From Rhodeus uyekii (Eukaryota; Chordata; Actinopteri; Cypriniformes; Acheilognathidae), in contig JAWRVZ010000086.1 in NCBI GenBank assembly GCA_037043235.1, forward strand, positions 1,270,001 through 1,334,000: DNA of 64,000 bases, written 5' to 3'. The position numbers were made by a program, and so were the translations under genes. The notes below the pieces were generated by a model that was given only the letters and a program-made list of their open reading frames with translations, was not told the origin of the DNA and ran no database searches. Shown here piece after piece: positions 1 to 11,800 of the stretch (position 1 is the first letter of the stretch; each line of letters starts with the position of its first letter).

Positions 1-54
1 TAGATTTGTTACTTCTTGTAATATTTAGTATAGTCAGTTTTATGTGTTTCTCAC

Positions 55-188
55 CTGTACTTCTATGTTTCTCTCCACCCGGGAGATGTTGACAGTATGA
101 GGCTGCCCATTGGCCAAGTTCCTCTGGTCAATGTCAATGCTGAAGGGCTCCCTGAGACCACCCAAATTGTACCGCAGCTGCAGGGTAC
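55..188 (-). CDS. cntnap2: cntnap2 exon: laminin G domain 4, continued
   Basis: This 134-bp exon is too short and stop-bounded to stand out as an ORF but is clear by splicing. It reads GTLQLRYNLGGLREPFSIDI, then DQRNLANGQPHTVNISRVER and NIEVQ. LRYNLGG and NGQPHTVNI are conserved CASPR LG4 motifs. The acceptor is gtttcacttag above 188 and the donor gtgagaaa below 55. It enters in phase 1 and ends exactly on a codon boundary (CAG), so the following junction is phase 0, unlike the earlier phase-1 run. The next exon lies beyond the window start. Confidence 0.93.
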
Positions 189-1157
189 CTAAGTGAAACA
201 GAGTGAGACAATAAGACCACGTTTATCCAAAGCTCAACCCGTATTGCAGTCTTCCTGGATGCAGAAATCATCGGTTCTACTCCCTGACACCTCTCACCTT
301 CACTGCACACTCCTGTGCAATGGCCGTATAGGCTGCAGGGAAGAACAGAACCTCATTTGGGTTATAGAACAGACCAGAAAGATGAATTTGCTCAAAGGCT
401 ACAGAATAAAATTTGATGTGGGCTTAGGCAGCTTAACTCAAAGAATAAGTATCACCAGTCTTGTGTGCCCACTTTACATTTTATGGAATGGTCTAAAACG
501 CTGCTCTACAAATTAAACAATAGTACATCTAAGTCACTGATTTTAATGCAAAATTGTGTCCCTGAAGGGAATGGGGCCTTTTTTTAAGCACCAGATGCGC
601 TTTACTTTTAAACTCTAAAAAAATGGATCACAGTGTTGTGCTTACGCCAAACAAACAGGGATGTAATTGGCTGCGCTCCGCCATTTGTCATTTAATTAGC
701 TTTTACTGTTGCGCTTCCACTTCAAAAAGCAATTCAGCCTGCTGCAATAAATTCTCTTTTATTATTACAGTGGTTTCAGAACTCCAGTGGAACAATCAGA
801 CACACATGTATTGCGTCAACATTCATACTTAATCAAGAACTACAAAGACTAACAAGGTGCGATGCAAAAGGTTTGCAATTTGTCCGCTCATACAGAAAGC
901 AATAGTGCTGTGCAATAACAGCTAATCAGAACATATTTGATTTTAAATATACACTCATGAGGAACAAAAGAAACATTCACATTTTCAGGTTTCTCAGAAG
1001 TGGAAGTAAAAAAAAAAAAATCGCAATAAACTAAAACATAAAAACTTTTTCTGGATTTACGATTTTAATAACTGTGGAAACACATCATCAAGACTATGAA
1101 AAGGTTCTTTGAATCAATGAGATTGAGATCTTTGCAATCACTCAATCAATGTCTTAC
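189..1157 (-). other. cntnap2 intron between the two LG4 exons
   Basis: This 969-bp intron is bounded by gtaagac near 1157 and an ...acttag acceptor at 189. I see no gene, repeat family or strong structure in it, only AT-rich sequence and a short A run near 1008-1020. Open frames at 193-516 and 623-832 on the other strand have no recognisable protein features. Confidence 0.8.
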
Positions 1158-1391
1158 CATTATGATGGAGCACCACGGCCATGTAATCCTGGGTCTTTGA
1201 ACTGACATAAACCAGAAGGCTGGGAGAAGTAGAGGTGCTAAAGCTGAAGGTCAGGTCTTCACGTGTGAAGTTGACTGCGACGGGCTGGTTGTGGATTATA
1301 CTCTTCTCATCCAGACTGGAGGCTGCAGCCACCACATCAGGTACCAGATTATACTTGACCAGTGTTCCTGCCTCAAAAAAACCGCCAACGT
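1158..1391 (-). CDS. cntnap2: cntnap2 exon: linker and start of laminin G domain 4
   Basis: This 234-bp exon completes an Asp codon and reads DVGGFFEAGTLVKYNL, a variable linker rich in Ala, Ser and Val, then REDLTFSFSTSTSPSLLVYV and QDYMAVVLHHNG. The FSFSTSTSPSLLVYVSS stretch is the conserved opening strand pair of LG4. The linker is the least conserved part of the seven exons, as expected for this position in CASPR2. The acceptor is tcttttccag above 1391 and the donor gtaagac below 1158. Both junctions are phase 1. The split Gly codon (G then GT) joins the next exon to give HHNGTLQLRYNLGG. Confidence 0.92.
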
Positions 1392-1529
1392 CTGGAAAAG
1401 AATAAGGCATTTCTTCAGACGATATTGACATTTAAGAGTTAAGTTTAAAGTTAAACGCTATGGCTGAGCAAATAAAATTATACAGTACGTAGCATTGATA
1501 ATTTTTAATTTATGAACAGTACACCGTTG

Positions 1530-1850
1530 CTTAAAAATGTTTGGGGTCATTTTTTGTATGTTTTTTTTAATGTATTTGATCAAAACACATTATAAATGCA
1601 ATATTGTGAAATATGACTTAAAATAACTGTTTTCTATTTGAACATATTTTAAAATGTATTCCCGTGACGGAAAAGGCGAATTTCCAGTATTAGTGTCACT
1701 AGATTCAGAAAACATTCTAATATGCTGATTTGGTGCTCAAGAAACATTTCTCATCATGATGAATATTGAAGTTTGTTGAGCCAATTAATATTTTTGTGAA
1801 AACTGTGGTAAATAGAGAGTTCATGAAAGCTTGAAAAGGAACAGATTTTT
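1530..1850 (+). mobile_element. MITE copy, family I (GTTTGGGGTCA end)
   Basis: The copy begins with aaaatgtttggggtcattt and contains the family blocks cattctaatatgctgattt, gctcaagaaacatttctc and aatatttttgtgaaaac. The same blocks recur at 11615, 12955, 21430, 29335, 39375, 49815, 54845 and 60390. The pattern resembles a very common cyprinid non-autonomous DNA element (from memory). Confidence 0.7.
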
Positions 1851-3736
1851 TTTTAAAAAGAAATAATTTGCAGCAGTGTTTTAAAATGAGGAGGCAATTG
1901 TTTTTTATATACCAGATTTTTACATTTAATCTAAAATAATGACACAGGCAGTAACAATTTAAACAGCATGTTTTATTTGTGAACTGATGTTCAGTTGTTC
2001 TTTTTAAAAGTCAGCTTATATTCATCATCAAGCTCGGTAAACTCTGTATTTTAATTTATGTACCTTTACAATGTACCTTGCAATAAACCTTTTTGAGGAA
2101 ATGAACCCTTCAGATCTGCCTATTCAGTTTGTGTTGTATGTGTGTGGACGACCGTTTTCTCCATATTAGGATTTTTCAGCTGACTAAAACTGACCAATCA
2201 TATCGTCCCTCTGAATGGGTGGGGCTTGTAAGCTCCGCCTGCTGTTGGGAACACAATTGGAAAAACCTGATAAACACTGATAAAATAGCTAGAGCTAATT
2301 GCTATGGAAACCACAAGCAATGTTAATGAGGAGGACATTGTTGCTAATTTATAATCCACACCGTTTTCAAGATTGACTTTTAGGAGTCAAAAGAGACGCA
2401 GACTCCCACTGTAGCTTTACCAGCTGGTGTTGCTGTTGGACAAAGTCACTTTAGAAAAACAAGTGATTCATACACTTTTTAATGTCATATTTTGTAATAT
2501 TATGATAAAATTATAACTTTGCATATATTTGCAATGTTATCTAGATTTGCAAATGAGATTGTGACATATATCAAATATGAATTGGATTGTGAGATAGCTG
2601 TAATGTAGTTTGAGGACCAAAAAAAGATGTTGAATCCGGAACACATCATACTTCCATCAAAATCATGGCCACCACACAATAAACGTGCACTGGGAATGTG
2701 TGAGTAATGTCGGGCTTGGCCATCTGCAGCAGAAGGGCGAGGGAACTGACATTACCGACATGTTTTGTATTCATGGGGGGCTGCTTCAACAACTATAAAA
2801 CCAAGAGGACACTTTCCTATTACCTTTTTACTTGAGGGGAGAACAAAGGTCCTTACATGGATCGTTTAACCCGACTGCTAGGATGTGTGTGCAAGTGTGT
2901 GTAGATTTGTCTTGCACAGAAGCAGTATAAACAACGCAGGATTTGTTGCATATGGGGTGGAACAGGGAGAACCATGGGAAATCAACATGGGTAATGAAGT
3001 AAATACACACAAGGGTAAAACGAGAGTGAACGAACATGACAACGTGCAACCGCTCCGAATATCTCATGTACACAGAGGCGAGGTGGGTTTATCTGCTATT
3101 CATGGCATCCTCTCGTTCAGCCGTTTTACCCCCGGGAACAAAGCGCTAAGTACAAATGAGCTTTGTACAAATGCTGTATTGGGAGCAGGAAGGAAATCAG
3201 TGCAGAGACTATAGATTGGTTTAATTATTTGCTGTAAGGCCCTTGAGTAATCTTTACATTTCTTCCAGGCTGGTCTGTGGGGTTCAGAGACAACAGAGAC
3301 AGAACCACCATGTTTTAGTACCACTGGTGAAAAAGCTTCAACACAGTGGGAGCATGAAAAGGAGGGTAAGGATGGTACAGATATTAGGAATTACAGTTCT
3401 GTGATGTGTTCTGACGATAAAAACAACTTAACAGGCACTGGAGTGGATTCATTATCTACTGTACTACTGCTTGAAAATGGCAAAGAAACAGAATTAGGTC
3501 TTTTCTAGAATTGAGATCTGTGGGAAAGAGACGTTTAAAAGATGAATGTAGGACGGTGACTTAATATTCATTGGTTGTTGATTGGATTTTGAGTTGTGGG
3601 AGTGGGACTCAAAAATAAATGCGAGCTTGGAGTCAATCGCAATGGTCCAGAGTTTAAGCAGACTAAAAGATTAGAGAAGTCTGTCATTTTCAGAGAAAGT
3701 TATGATATTTTGATTAAACATTATGAGTTAAAAAAA

Positions 3737-4905
3737 GGTAACACTTTAGTTTAGGGTCCAATTCTCACTATTAATTAACTTATTAGTATGCATATTACTA
3801 GGATATTGGCTGTTTATGTCAGGATCCTGCCCTGACAGTCTTGTCTGTTTTATCCTTGTTTAATGTTTGCCTGTTTGTGTTGTGCTTGAGCACATGGCTC
3901 TGTCTTTGTTCATGTGTTCCTCTTGTTCCACCTCCTCATTTCCAGTTACCACGCCCCCTTGTCTAGTCCTCGTTTGCTGAGTGTTTTCACCTGTCCCTCA
4001 TGTGCTCTGCTCCCTTTATATTGTGCTCCTTTCCCTCATGTCCTTGCTGGTTCGTATTGTGTACTTCATGGTATGGTCAGAATCTGTTTTCAGTCTATAA
4101 TCTTGTCTAGTTGTGAATATTTCCCTGTCTCTAGATCTAGTTTTTCCTTACAATTATTTAGGTGTTTTCTCTAGCCTTGTTCTAGCTAGTTTTGCCTTTT
4201 GTTGATCTCTTTGTTCTTTTCTTTTGAGCTATTGATTAACTTATATTCTTCCTGCAAAGTTCTTTTGTTTAGTCTTCTGTTTTCAAGGTCGTTGTTTTTG
4301 TACTTTTGTTTCCATATTAGTTGCTTCCAGTTTGTTACATGTCTCTTTTATAATATCTCTCTTGTCTTGCTTTGTTGTCTGTTTGTTGTGAGTGGTGTCT
4401 GTTCCTGCCCTGTCCTGCACCCTGAGACCTCCTACTCTACCTGGCCGCTTGTCTGGGATCTAGTCAGAGATCGTCTAGAAGTTTGTGGCCTGGTGTGCTC
4501 TTGCTTGGTCTCCCAGTTGGTGCTGCCTCTCCTAACCCGTCAGTCTGTCTTCTGGTCCCGGTGCTCGTCCTGCCCTACCCGTCTCAGTGTCTACCCAGCC
4601 CTGCCTTTTGAACCTTCACGCCTCACTATCCCATTGTGCCTTGTCTTCAATCGTGTTAATAAAACCCCTTCACTTGTCATTCTGCGTTTGGGTCCTCTCT
4701 CTTACAAAATCCTGACAGTTTATTAGTACTTATAAATAACATATTAAATCCTTATTCTGCATGCCAATAGTTTACGTCCCTAATTCAACCCAATTCCTAA
4801 ACTTAACAACTACATTACTAACTAGTAAGAAACAGTAATTAGGGATTTACTGAGGTAAAAGTTGTAGTTAATAGTGAGAATTGGTCCTTAAACCAAACTG
4901 TGAGC
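3737..4905 (+). mobile_element. MITE split in two by a solo LTR
   Basis: The outer arms are 3737-3816 and 4718-4905. The ends are inverted copies: agggtccaattctcactatt near 3750-3775 matches the complement of the 4868-4890 region, with only a few differences. Removing the LTR and one copy of gttta restores the continuous sequence ggctgtttattagtac, which is how this MITE reads in fish genomes as I remember it. Confidence 0.8.
3817..4717 (+). mobile_element. solo LTR, 901 bp, with 5-bp target duplication
   Basis: The element starts TGTCAGGAT and ends ATCCTGACA, a TG...CA pair inside a 9-bp inverted terminus. It is flanked by perfect 5-bp duplications gttta (3812-3816 and 4718-4722). Internally it has a TATA-like tttatatt near 4015 and a poly(A) signal AATAAA at 4658-4663 close to the 3' end. 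The 175-residue open frame at 4199-4726 is compositional and runs over the boundary, so it is not a gene. Orientation is opposite to cntnap2. Confidence 0.85.
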
Positions 4906-5209
4906 AAAAAATTTAACATATATGGATGAATCATTCACAATAAGATACATAACATGCATTTACAAAATAGTTAGGGAGCATTTTAATTTAATGTGGACTT
5001 GATATGAAAAAGCTCAAGTTCTTAATTTTGAATTTAAGCAATTGATTTATATATTGTCGAATTGGTTATATTTTAGCTTTAGGACATTTGAAATCCTTCA
5101 AAGACTATAACTGGATTGCCTTTTTGTTTAACTGTTAATGATTTTGTTAATGATTAAATTGATATTGATAAAGAGATAGTTTAAAAAATCCTTCTAAGTG
5201 TAAAAGAAT

Positions 5210-5475
5210 AGCAGAGTTTACACCACAACTATAACAATGACTGCGCACAAAAACAATGTAATTGGAATCACTTTCACAACTTTGTAAGCTGATGAATGAT
5301 AAAAATATTGACAGCCAATTAGAATCAAACCTACTTTAAAGAACTTAGCATTTAAAGTGGCTGACTACAAAACTGCAGTACATACTTATAATAAACAGAA
5401 CTATATTGTGTATCGGTGTGGACACTAATATAGTTATTGTTAGTTATCTTTATAGTTATTCTAGGTGTGAACTTA
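5210..5475. mobile_element. MITE-like unit with inverted ends
   Basis: The left end contains tttacaccacaactataaca, and the right end contains the approximate reverse complement (tttatagttattctaggtgtgaac). Short inverted ends around about 200 bp of AT-rich filler fit a decayed non-autonomous DNA element. Its exact borders are uncertain. Confidence 0.5.
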
Positions 5476-5932
5476 GATCAGTCTTTTTTTATTGTCTGAA
5501 AAATTAATAAATTAGAAAGTATTAATTCCTAAGCAGTACAATTTTTATTTTACTATTATCTAATATCTTAATGGGTTCATGTTTAGTAGAGGGGAACAAA
5601 ATTTTAATGTTTTGGTGAACTTACCATTTAAGTAAAAAATGAACTAAATAGCATATAGATGTGAAAAGAAATGCATCACATCCATGGCTTCGAATCCAAA
5701 GGAAGCAGAACATAGAAGTGATTCCTCTTCCTGGAGTGCAAGTGTAATATTGAGCCTCAGATGTAAGGCAGCCTGTGGGAGCAATTGCACTGACCCAGAG
5801 GCAAAGAATCAGAGAGAATTCGATATTGACTGCTAAACCCTAGGCGGCACAAGTAAATATGTGTAAAATGGAAATGTGAGTTAAAACTTTGCAATTACAA
5901 GGTTGTTCATGCACATTTCAAATGAAAGGATA

Positions 5933-5979
5933 TGTTGAAAGCTAAGGGCAACCATCTCTCAAGCCCTTAGCTTTCAGCA
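5933..5979. repeat. 17-bp near-perfect inverted repeat (hairpin)
   Basis: Arms at 5933-5949 and 5963-5979 pair at 16 of 17 positions around a 13-nt loop; the arm core is gaaagctaagggc. It lies about 270 bp downstream of the EGF exon donor in the cntnap2 transcript. It is too short for a typical pre-miRNA. Confidence 0.8.
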
Positions 5980-6245
5980 TCTCTCAGAGTCTCTAGCTCG
6001 TAGAGAGTCGCCATATTTAAACAGAGTACATGCAGTTTGATGGAGGTTCTGACACAAAGCACTAACTACAGAAAAGGACTGTTCATGTCAGCGATGCTAT
6101 TACTAGATTTAAATTAGGGAGGCGGAGCTTAAATGCAAAGATTGACTCTCAGTGATTCCAGTCTATAATATACAAAGTTGTTATATCTCTGGTTAAGGTG
6201 CATAAACTTCACAGAAAACTTTTAATTTGCATTATGCACACTGAC

Positions 6246-6482
6246 CTTTTGAACAGAAAGGCCCATCATAAGCGGTGTTGGTGCAGTCACAGGAATAGCC
6301 GTTGTATTTCTCCACACACTTGCCGCCATTACGGCAATACATCCCAAAACTGGTGCAGTGACCCGAACAACCAGGCTTCACACCAGGAGTGACTTTTGCT
6401 CTCTCTTCTAAATCAAGGGTCACCCCGTTCATCTTCAGAGAGCGGATGCATCCGAGAAATCCTCTCTGACCTCCTGCTGCAC
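6246..6482 (-). CDS. cntnap2: cntnap2 exon: end of laminin G3 plus EGF-like domain 2
   Basis: This 237-bp exon starts GAAGGQRGFLGCIRSLKMNG, followed by VTLDLEERAKVTPGVKPGC, which ends LG3 with its conserved GFLGCIR strand. It then carries an EGF-like module with six cysteines, including HCTSFGMYCRNGGKC and NGYSCDCTNTAYDGPFC. The spacing C-x7-C-x4-C is that of the neurexin/CASPR EGF repeats. The acceptor is tctcatctag above 6482 and the donor gtcagtg below 6246. Both junctions are phase 1. The residues VTPGV and AYDGPFC resemble other CASPR paralogues slightly more than mammalian CNTNAP2 does, which is the main reason for keeping the family call stronger than the member call. Confidence 0.93.
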
Positions 6483-7649
6483 CTAGATGAGAAATCAAAA
6501 CAAAGTCTAGTCAATATTTAGCTTGACAACAGTTTTAATTACAGAATAAGTGGGAAAATAAAATGACTTGATCTTTCATTTTCAGTGCAAGCTAAACAAC
6601 AAGCTTAAAAAAAAGTATCAGACAATAGTTGAACCCCCTTCAGACGGTTTTATTCCTTGTGGCATGAACCATTCAACACAATACACCTAAATAAATTAGA
6701 CACCATTAGAGTTCCACTTCCAGGAGAAAATAAACATTCACCAATTGCTCAATGTTGTGCCCGCATATCTTTTCATTATAGGAAACTGTCCAGTTAAACA
6801 GAAATCATACAATAAATTGCTAGATTACTACTAGATTAATAGTAAATATCCAGGCAGGATGCATCAATAATTTACTAATGGTAAATAATAAAAGCAGACA
6901 CAAAAGTACAAACCTACTACAATTTATCAAGTTGCCAATCGAAGAAAGGTTTATCAATTCGTCCAGAGAAATTATATGGATTGGAACAGCTATAGATTAG
7001 AGACATTACAGGTTGCTTATTCTTTAAGAATTTTCAACGTTTTCTAAACTCAATTTAACTCAAACTCAAATGAACAGGGGAGATTTAATTGAGATGGTGA
7101 CCTGGTTGCCTAATACAAAACAAACTCCCTGAATCCTTTGCTAACAAACCTAGGCAGAACTCTTATCAGCAAATGTACAGTACATATGCTGTACCATTAT
7201 AAATGAAAAACACAATGTCTCATGTTTCAAGGACGAGCACAAGATAAACACAAATTTTAATTAACATTTTTATTTATAGCTTGTCACATGATTATTCCAA
7301 CTGGATTCATGTCACTTAGCAGGCGTTTTCTTCTGCCCTTGTTTGTTACAGAAGAATCAACTTTAGCAGTTTTTTTTCACCAGCACTGTTTTAATAAGCA
7401 CAAAATGTGTTTTAACTTTTGAAAGTACAGCATCTTGGATGAAAGGAGGAAAGAGGCTGTTATGTCAAGCTGTTAAAACCCTTCTAAAGTTCACTGCCTC
7501 CATCTCTGAATGAGCCCTGAACTGGAAATTATTTTCTAATGAATCCGTAATGAAGTAGCATATTACATTTATTAGACCATCCTGCCCAGTAGAATACCTT
7601 TTTCTGCTTTTACCTTGCCGTTATACAGGCTGTTTTTTAGCCTTATATT

Positions 7650-7715
7650 ACAGACAGACAAAGAAACAGAGACAGACAGACAGACAGACAGATGGATGAA
7701 TGGACAGACAGACAG

Positions 7716-7748
<33 letters not shown>

Positions 7749-8057
7749 CAAAGATAGATAGACAGACAGATAAATATATAGACAGACAAAGAGACAGACA
7801 GACAGATAGACGGATAGATGGATAGATGGATGGATGGATAAATGGACGGACGTGGATGGATGGATGGATAGACAGACAGACAGACAGACAGATAGACAGA
7901 CAGATAGACACATAGACAGACAGATAAATATACAGACAGACAAAGAGACAGATAGATAGATAAATAGATAGATATTTAGACAGAAATACAGACAGACAAA
8001 TAAATATTTAAACAAATAAAAAGACAGACAGACAGACAGACAGACAGAGAGATAGAG

Positions 8058-8136
<79 letters not shown>
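7650..8136. repeat. compound GACA/GATA/GGAT microsatellite
   Basis: About 490 bp of mixed tetranucleotides: GACA-dominated from 7650, with a TA run near 7716-7736, GGAT around 7810-7870, GACA again, then a nearly pure GATA block from about 8052 to 8136. The 147-residue open frame here on the minus strand is only the translation of the repeat (VCLSVCLS-like). Confidence 0.97.
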
Positions 8137-8137
<1 letters not shown>

Positions 8138-9689
8138 GGTTAGTCAGCTGAGGTTACACGACTGTTTGTTGGGGTACATCTAATGAAAAAGTTACCTACT
8201 GTCCTGACAGGCCCATGATGCTGGCTTCCCTTTGAAGAACCAATACCGCCCAGATATGCAATGAAAGAAAGAAAAATAATACCAAACTATAAAATAATAA
8301 AAAATAATAATGAATATATAATAAGAAAATAATTTGAAAAAACATGCAGTGTTGAGAAACTTAATGCAAAACCAAGGTTAAGTTTCAAAGAGAACAGAAA
8401 ATACATTGCAAGTAACAACTTAATGGTGGATTGTAGAGAAGTATCAAAGATTCATGTAACAGTGAATACTGACATACATGCATATTATAATACTAATGCA
8501 AACGTGCAAGTAGCTGTTAAATCAATGGTTTGCTTGTTATTTGAGATGACGAGAAAGACAGTAAAGAACGAGCAAGCATTTAATCCTCCATTAAATATAA
8601 AGAGGCCACTATAAATGCAAAACAAATTCAAATAGACACAAGCATCCATGGGTGAAAGGAAGTAGAAGGCAATCTGCTTTATCAAAAAATTATGACATGG
8701 GAATAAATGGTGCTGAAGAAGTGAGCATTGAGCAGTTCATAAGCAGAGAAGAGGAGGACAGAGAGAGGCTTGACAGGTCTGGACATCTCCACCCCTGCCC
8801 ACTCAGCAGATATAAACCAATTAGTTTTCCCACTGAGGGTCAGGGACTAAAGCCTGAGAGCTGCTCTCTGCAAACATTTTACATTTCTGCTGAAACAATG
8901 GAAAGGAATTAGACAACCTTTAACATTCATTTGAACTGGAAAGCTCATTACACCTAACCCTAGTGTGCTTGATAATGACATTCTTTCCATCTATGTCCAG
9001 AATAACAATGAAAATTTCATGTGCTCCATGGACAACATGCAAATGAGACCTAGAGGGGGTTATGGCTTGAGCTGGGCAATATAGTGAAAATTTATTCCAT
9101 GATTTTTCTGGTTCCAAGGAAATATCACATGCTGAAAGTCTAGTCTATTCTTGTTTCAAGAGCCCATATCTGAATACTATATAAATTAAACTTTAATGGC
9201 AAAAAAAAGCACTGGAGTTGGTGAGATTGATTTATTTCCATGAATCAGGTCATGCTGTCCATTTCAATAAAAAATTCAAAGCCCTGCTATAAATTTTTTT
9301 TGTGACTATTTGAAAAATCATATGTGCTTATTGATATTGGCTGAAATGAAAACATTCTTTCTTTTAGTAAATTTTGAGAAAAACTAAATTTAAAGTAATT
9401 TTTCAGATCACATTTCAGAGTGTTTATTAAAAGCATAATCATTGAAAAAGTTATATATTTTGTATTTATAAATAAGTACGTAATAGATTTTAATAAAAAA
9501 ATGTAATACCATTATAGATTAATTACTACAATTAATACATTACTACTACTACTGCTAATAATACTACTAATAATAATACACTTAGATTTTATTTTATATT
9601 TAATTTAACAATATTATTGACAATAATTCAATAGTAATTTATTATTATTAATATTATTATTTTTATTATTATTTATGATTATTATCTAG

Positions 9690-9805
9690 ATCCTTTTACT
9701 TATTGTGTGACATTTATTGTGGACGGCAAAGTAAGAATTTCATTGTGCAGGGAAACATGCTTTCTGTCTGTGCCTATGACAATAAACACTTTTGAATTTG
9801 AATAT
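9690..9805 (+). mobile_element. LINE-like 3' tail fragment
   Basis: The sequence contains ggcaaagtaagaatttcatt followed by tatgacaataaacacttttg and a TTGAAT-type end. This order resembles the 3' untranslated tail of fish LINEs of the L2/CR1 group (from memory). No reverse-transcriptase coding remnant is seen next to it. Confidence 0.45.
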
Positions 9806-10514
9806 AGCTCTAGAATGGAGATAAATTAATACTTTGGTTTCAATCAAAACTTTCAGCTCACTTTTGGAAACCTGGAAATCTGTCTTGATGTCAAGCTTTA
9901 AATGTGCAAGCTAGACAAGCTTTCTAAAAGCTTTCTCAAGAGAGCCATAGGGTGCATTATCTTCCTCTTTCTTAATGAGCGTCAAAGTCATTTGTTGAAA
10001 AGAATAAGTCAAAGCACAAAATAGCACAATGAAAGCCCAAAGCCATTCTGATAATTGCCTCATGAGTTACACAGCTTTTTCACACTTTTAAAGCCATAAA
10101 AAGACTCTTTGCTAATGTTAGCATAGCACACATAAAAACCATTATTAGTCACATTCCCTGCTGTGCCTGAGACATTTTTTCAGCCATAGTCAGTCAAATG
10201 CATTTTCAACTTCCCATTCTTTACAGTACAGTTTTTCATACTTTGGAGGCGAACAGGTTCCCCGCGGTTCCATGTCATTAAGTGCAGGTTTTAATAGATA
10301 CACCTGCATTTAGACTGCTGACTATAAATACATTTTCATTTTCAGTCAAACGAGGACATAGCGCTATGTGCAAGAACTCAGAGAAACAGCTGATTTCTCA
10401 GGAAAAACAGCAGGACAAATGGAGAAAAAAGTTAGAAAGTGATTGAGAGAGAGAGAGAGAAAAATAATAATTCAAAGAATAATAAAAAACAGCTAAGAAT
10501 GGACAATTTCAGGA

Positions 10515-10772
10515 GAAATTGTGTCTTTTTTTGAGTAAACTAAGGTTCCAAAAGTTTTTTTTTTTAAATGCCATAGAAGAACCATTTTTGGTTCCTCAAA
10601 GAACATTTCACTCAACTGTTCTAAAAATAACCATTCTTTTTCATATTGTGAAGAATATTCTAAATAACCTTTTTCCATTATAAAGAATATTTTACGGAAA
10701 GGAAAGGTTCTATGAATGTTAAAAATTCTTGGAATCATTGATGCCGACAAAGAAACTTCATTTTAAGAGTAT
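10515..10772. mobile_element. palindromic MITE
   Basis: The copy carries repeated ggttcc/ggaacc-type words: aaggttccaaaag near 10545, gaaccatttttggttcc, and aaaggttctatgaatgtt with an inverted partner. This pattern matches a common fish foldback element (from memory). It abuts the CA repeat directly. Confidence 0.6.
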
Positions 10773-10777
10773 ATGGA

Positions 10778-10971
<194 letters not shown>

Positions 10972-11323
10972 ATCACATTGACTTTATCTTTCCTGGGTTA
11001 GTTTGTTGTCATGGATTTTAATTGGATTCCTTCATCTTTATGCATTTGTGTACAGCCGAGTTGTGACAATATGATAATGAACAAAGATCCTTCTTCTTTA
11101 TCCATGTTAATCAGCAATCAAGAGCCCATTAATAACATCAGGAATGACTACAAACAAACAACAATATAGCATCCTGCACATTTCCAACAATATCACTATA
11201 AGTATGAACAGGCTTAGGGCTTCAGTACTCCAGGGTGGGTGTATGTTAAAGTGCATTTGTCTGAAGTCCTCACCCACATGAAACCATATATACTCTATAT
11301 GTGGATGTGCATGTAGCCCTTAC

Positions 11324-11542
11324 CCACATAAAGCTGGCTGTAGAGCTCCAGGCGTGTGTGTCCCTGTGTAGGTGCAGGTCTGATCTCCTTGTATTTCTGG
11401 TCTAGTTGAAGAATGGCCTCTTTAGTGTTCCTCTCTGCGCTAACCCGATGCCACTGGTCATCGTTCAGCGGGGTAGGAGAGTGCACGTTCAGTTCCACTG
11501 GCCCGTTTCCTACATCGAACGAAAATGACACCACCATAGCGG
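11324..11542 (-). CDS. cntnap2: cntnap2 exon: laminin G domain 3, main part
   Basis: This 219-bp exon encodes SAMVVSFSFDVGNGPVELNV, then SPTPLNDDQWHRVSAERN and, near its end, GHTRLELYSQLYVG. VSFSFDVGNG and NDDQWHRV are the canonical laminin G strand and pre-ligand-loop motifs. The length equals the matching human CNTNAP2 segment with no gaps. The acceptor is tctctatag above 11542 and the donor gtaaggg below 11324. Both junctions are phase 1, so the exon is symmetric. A 192-bp CA repeat, which is UG in the transcript, begins about 355 nt downstream of its donor. Confidence 0.94.
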
Positions 11543-11614
11543 CTATAGAGAAAAACAAACAAACAGAGAGACCATTTAAACTATTATAATACTGAGCATG
11601 AATGATTTCATGTG

Positions 11615-11800
11615 ACACTGAAGACTGAAGTAATGGCTAAATACATTTTATCACTGGTATAAATGACATTTTAAAGCATATTCACACAGAAAACAGTTCT
11701 AACTGTAAAATGTAATTACTGTTTCACTCATTTTTGATCAAATAAATTCAGCCTTTGTGAGCAGAAGAGACCAACTTATATTCTTTGAAAACCAACAAAA
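11615..11800 (-). mobile_element. MITE fragment, family I
   Basis: It contains actgaagactgaagtaatgg, then atcaaataaattcagccttt and a degraded end. These are the reverse-complement blocks of the family seen at 1530. Confidence 0.55.

Larger units (their letters stand above)
1392..6245 (-). other. cntnap2 intron (4.9 kb), repeat-rich
   Basis: The intron holds a short inverted-repeat element copy (1530-1850), a MITE split by a solo LTR (3737-4905), a second MITE-like unit (5210-5475) and a strong hairpin (5933-5979). I see nothing assignable in 1860-3730, including open frames on both strands around 2828-3324, nor in 4910-5200 and 5480-5930. Confidence 0.8.

Noticed and set aside
2828..3324. 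Overlapping open frames on both strands near 3 kb
   Set aside because: No homology or motif is recognisable, the overlapping frames exclude each other, and there is no splice or promoter support.
4199..4726. A 175-residue open frame
   Set aside because: It lies within the solo LTR and crosses its boundary. It is rich in Ser, Leu, Cys and Phe from pyrimidine-rich DNA, with no domain.
7572..8015. Long minus-strand open frame of about 147 residues
   Set aside because: It is the translation of the GACA/GATA satellite (repeating VCLSVCLS) with no protein-like composition.
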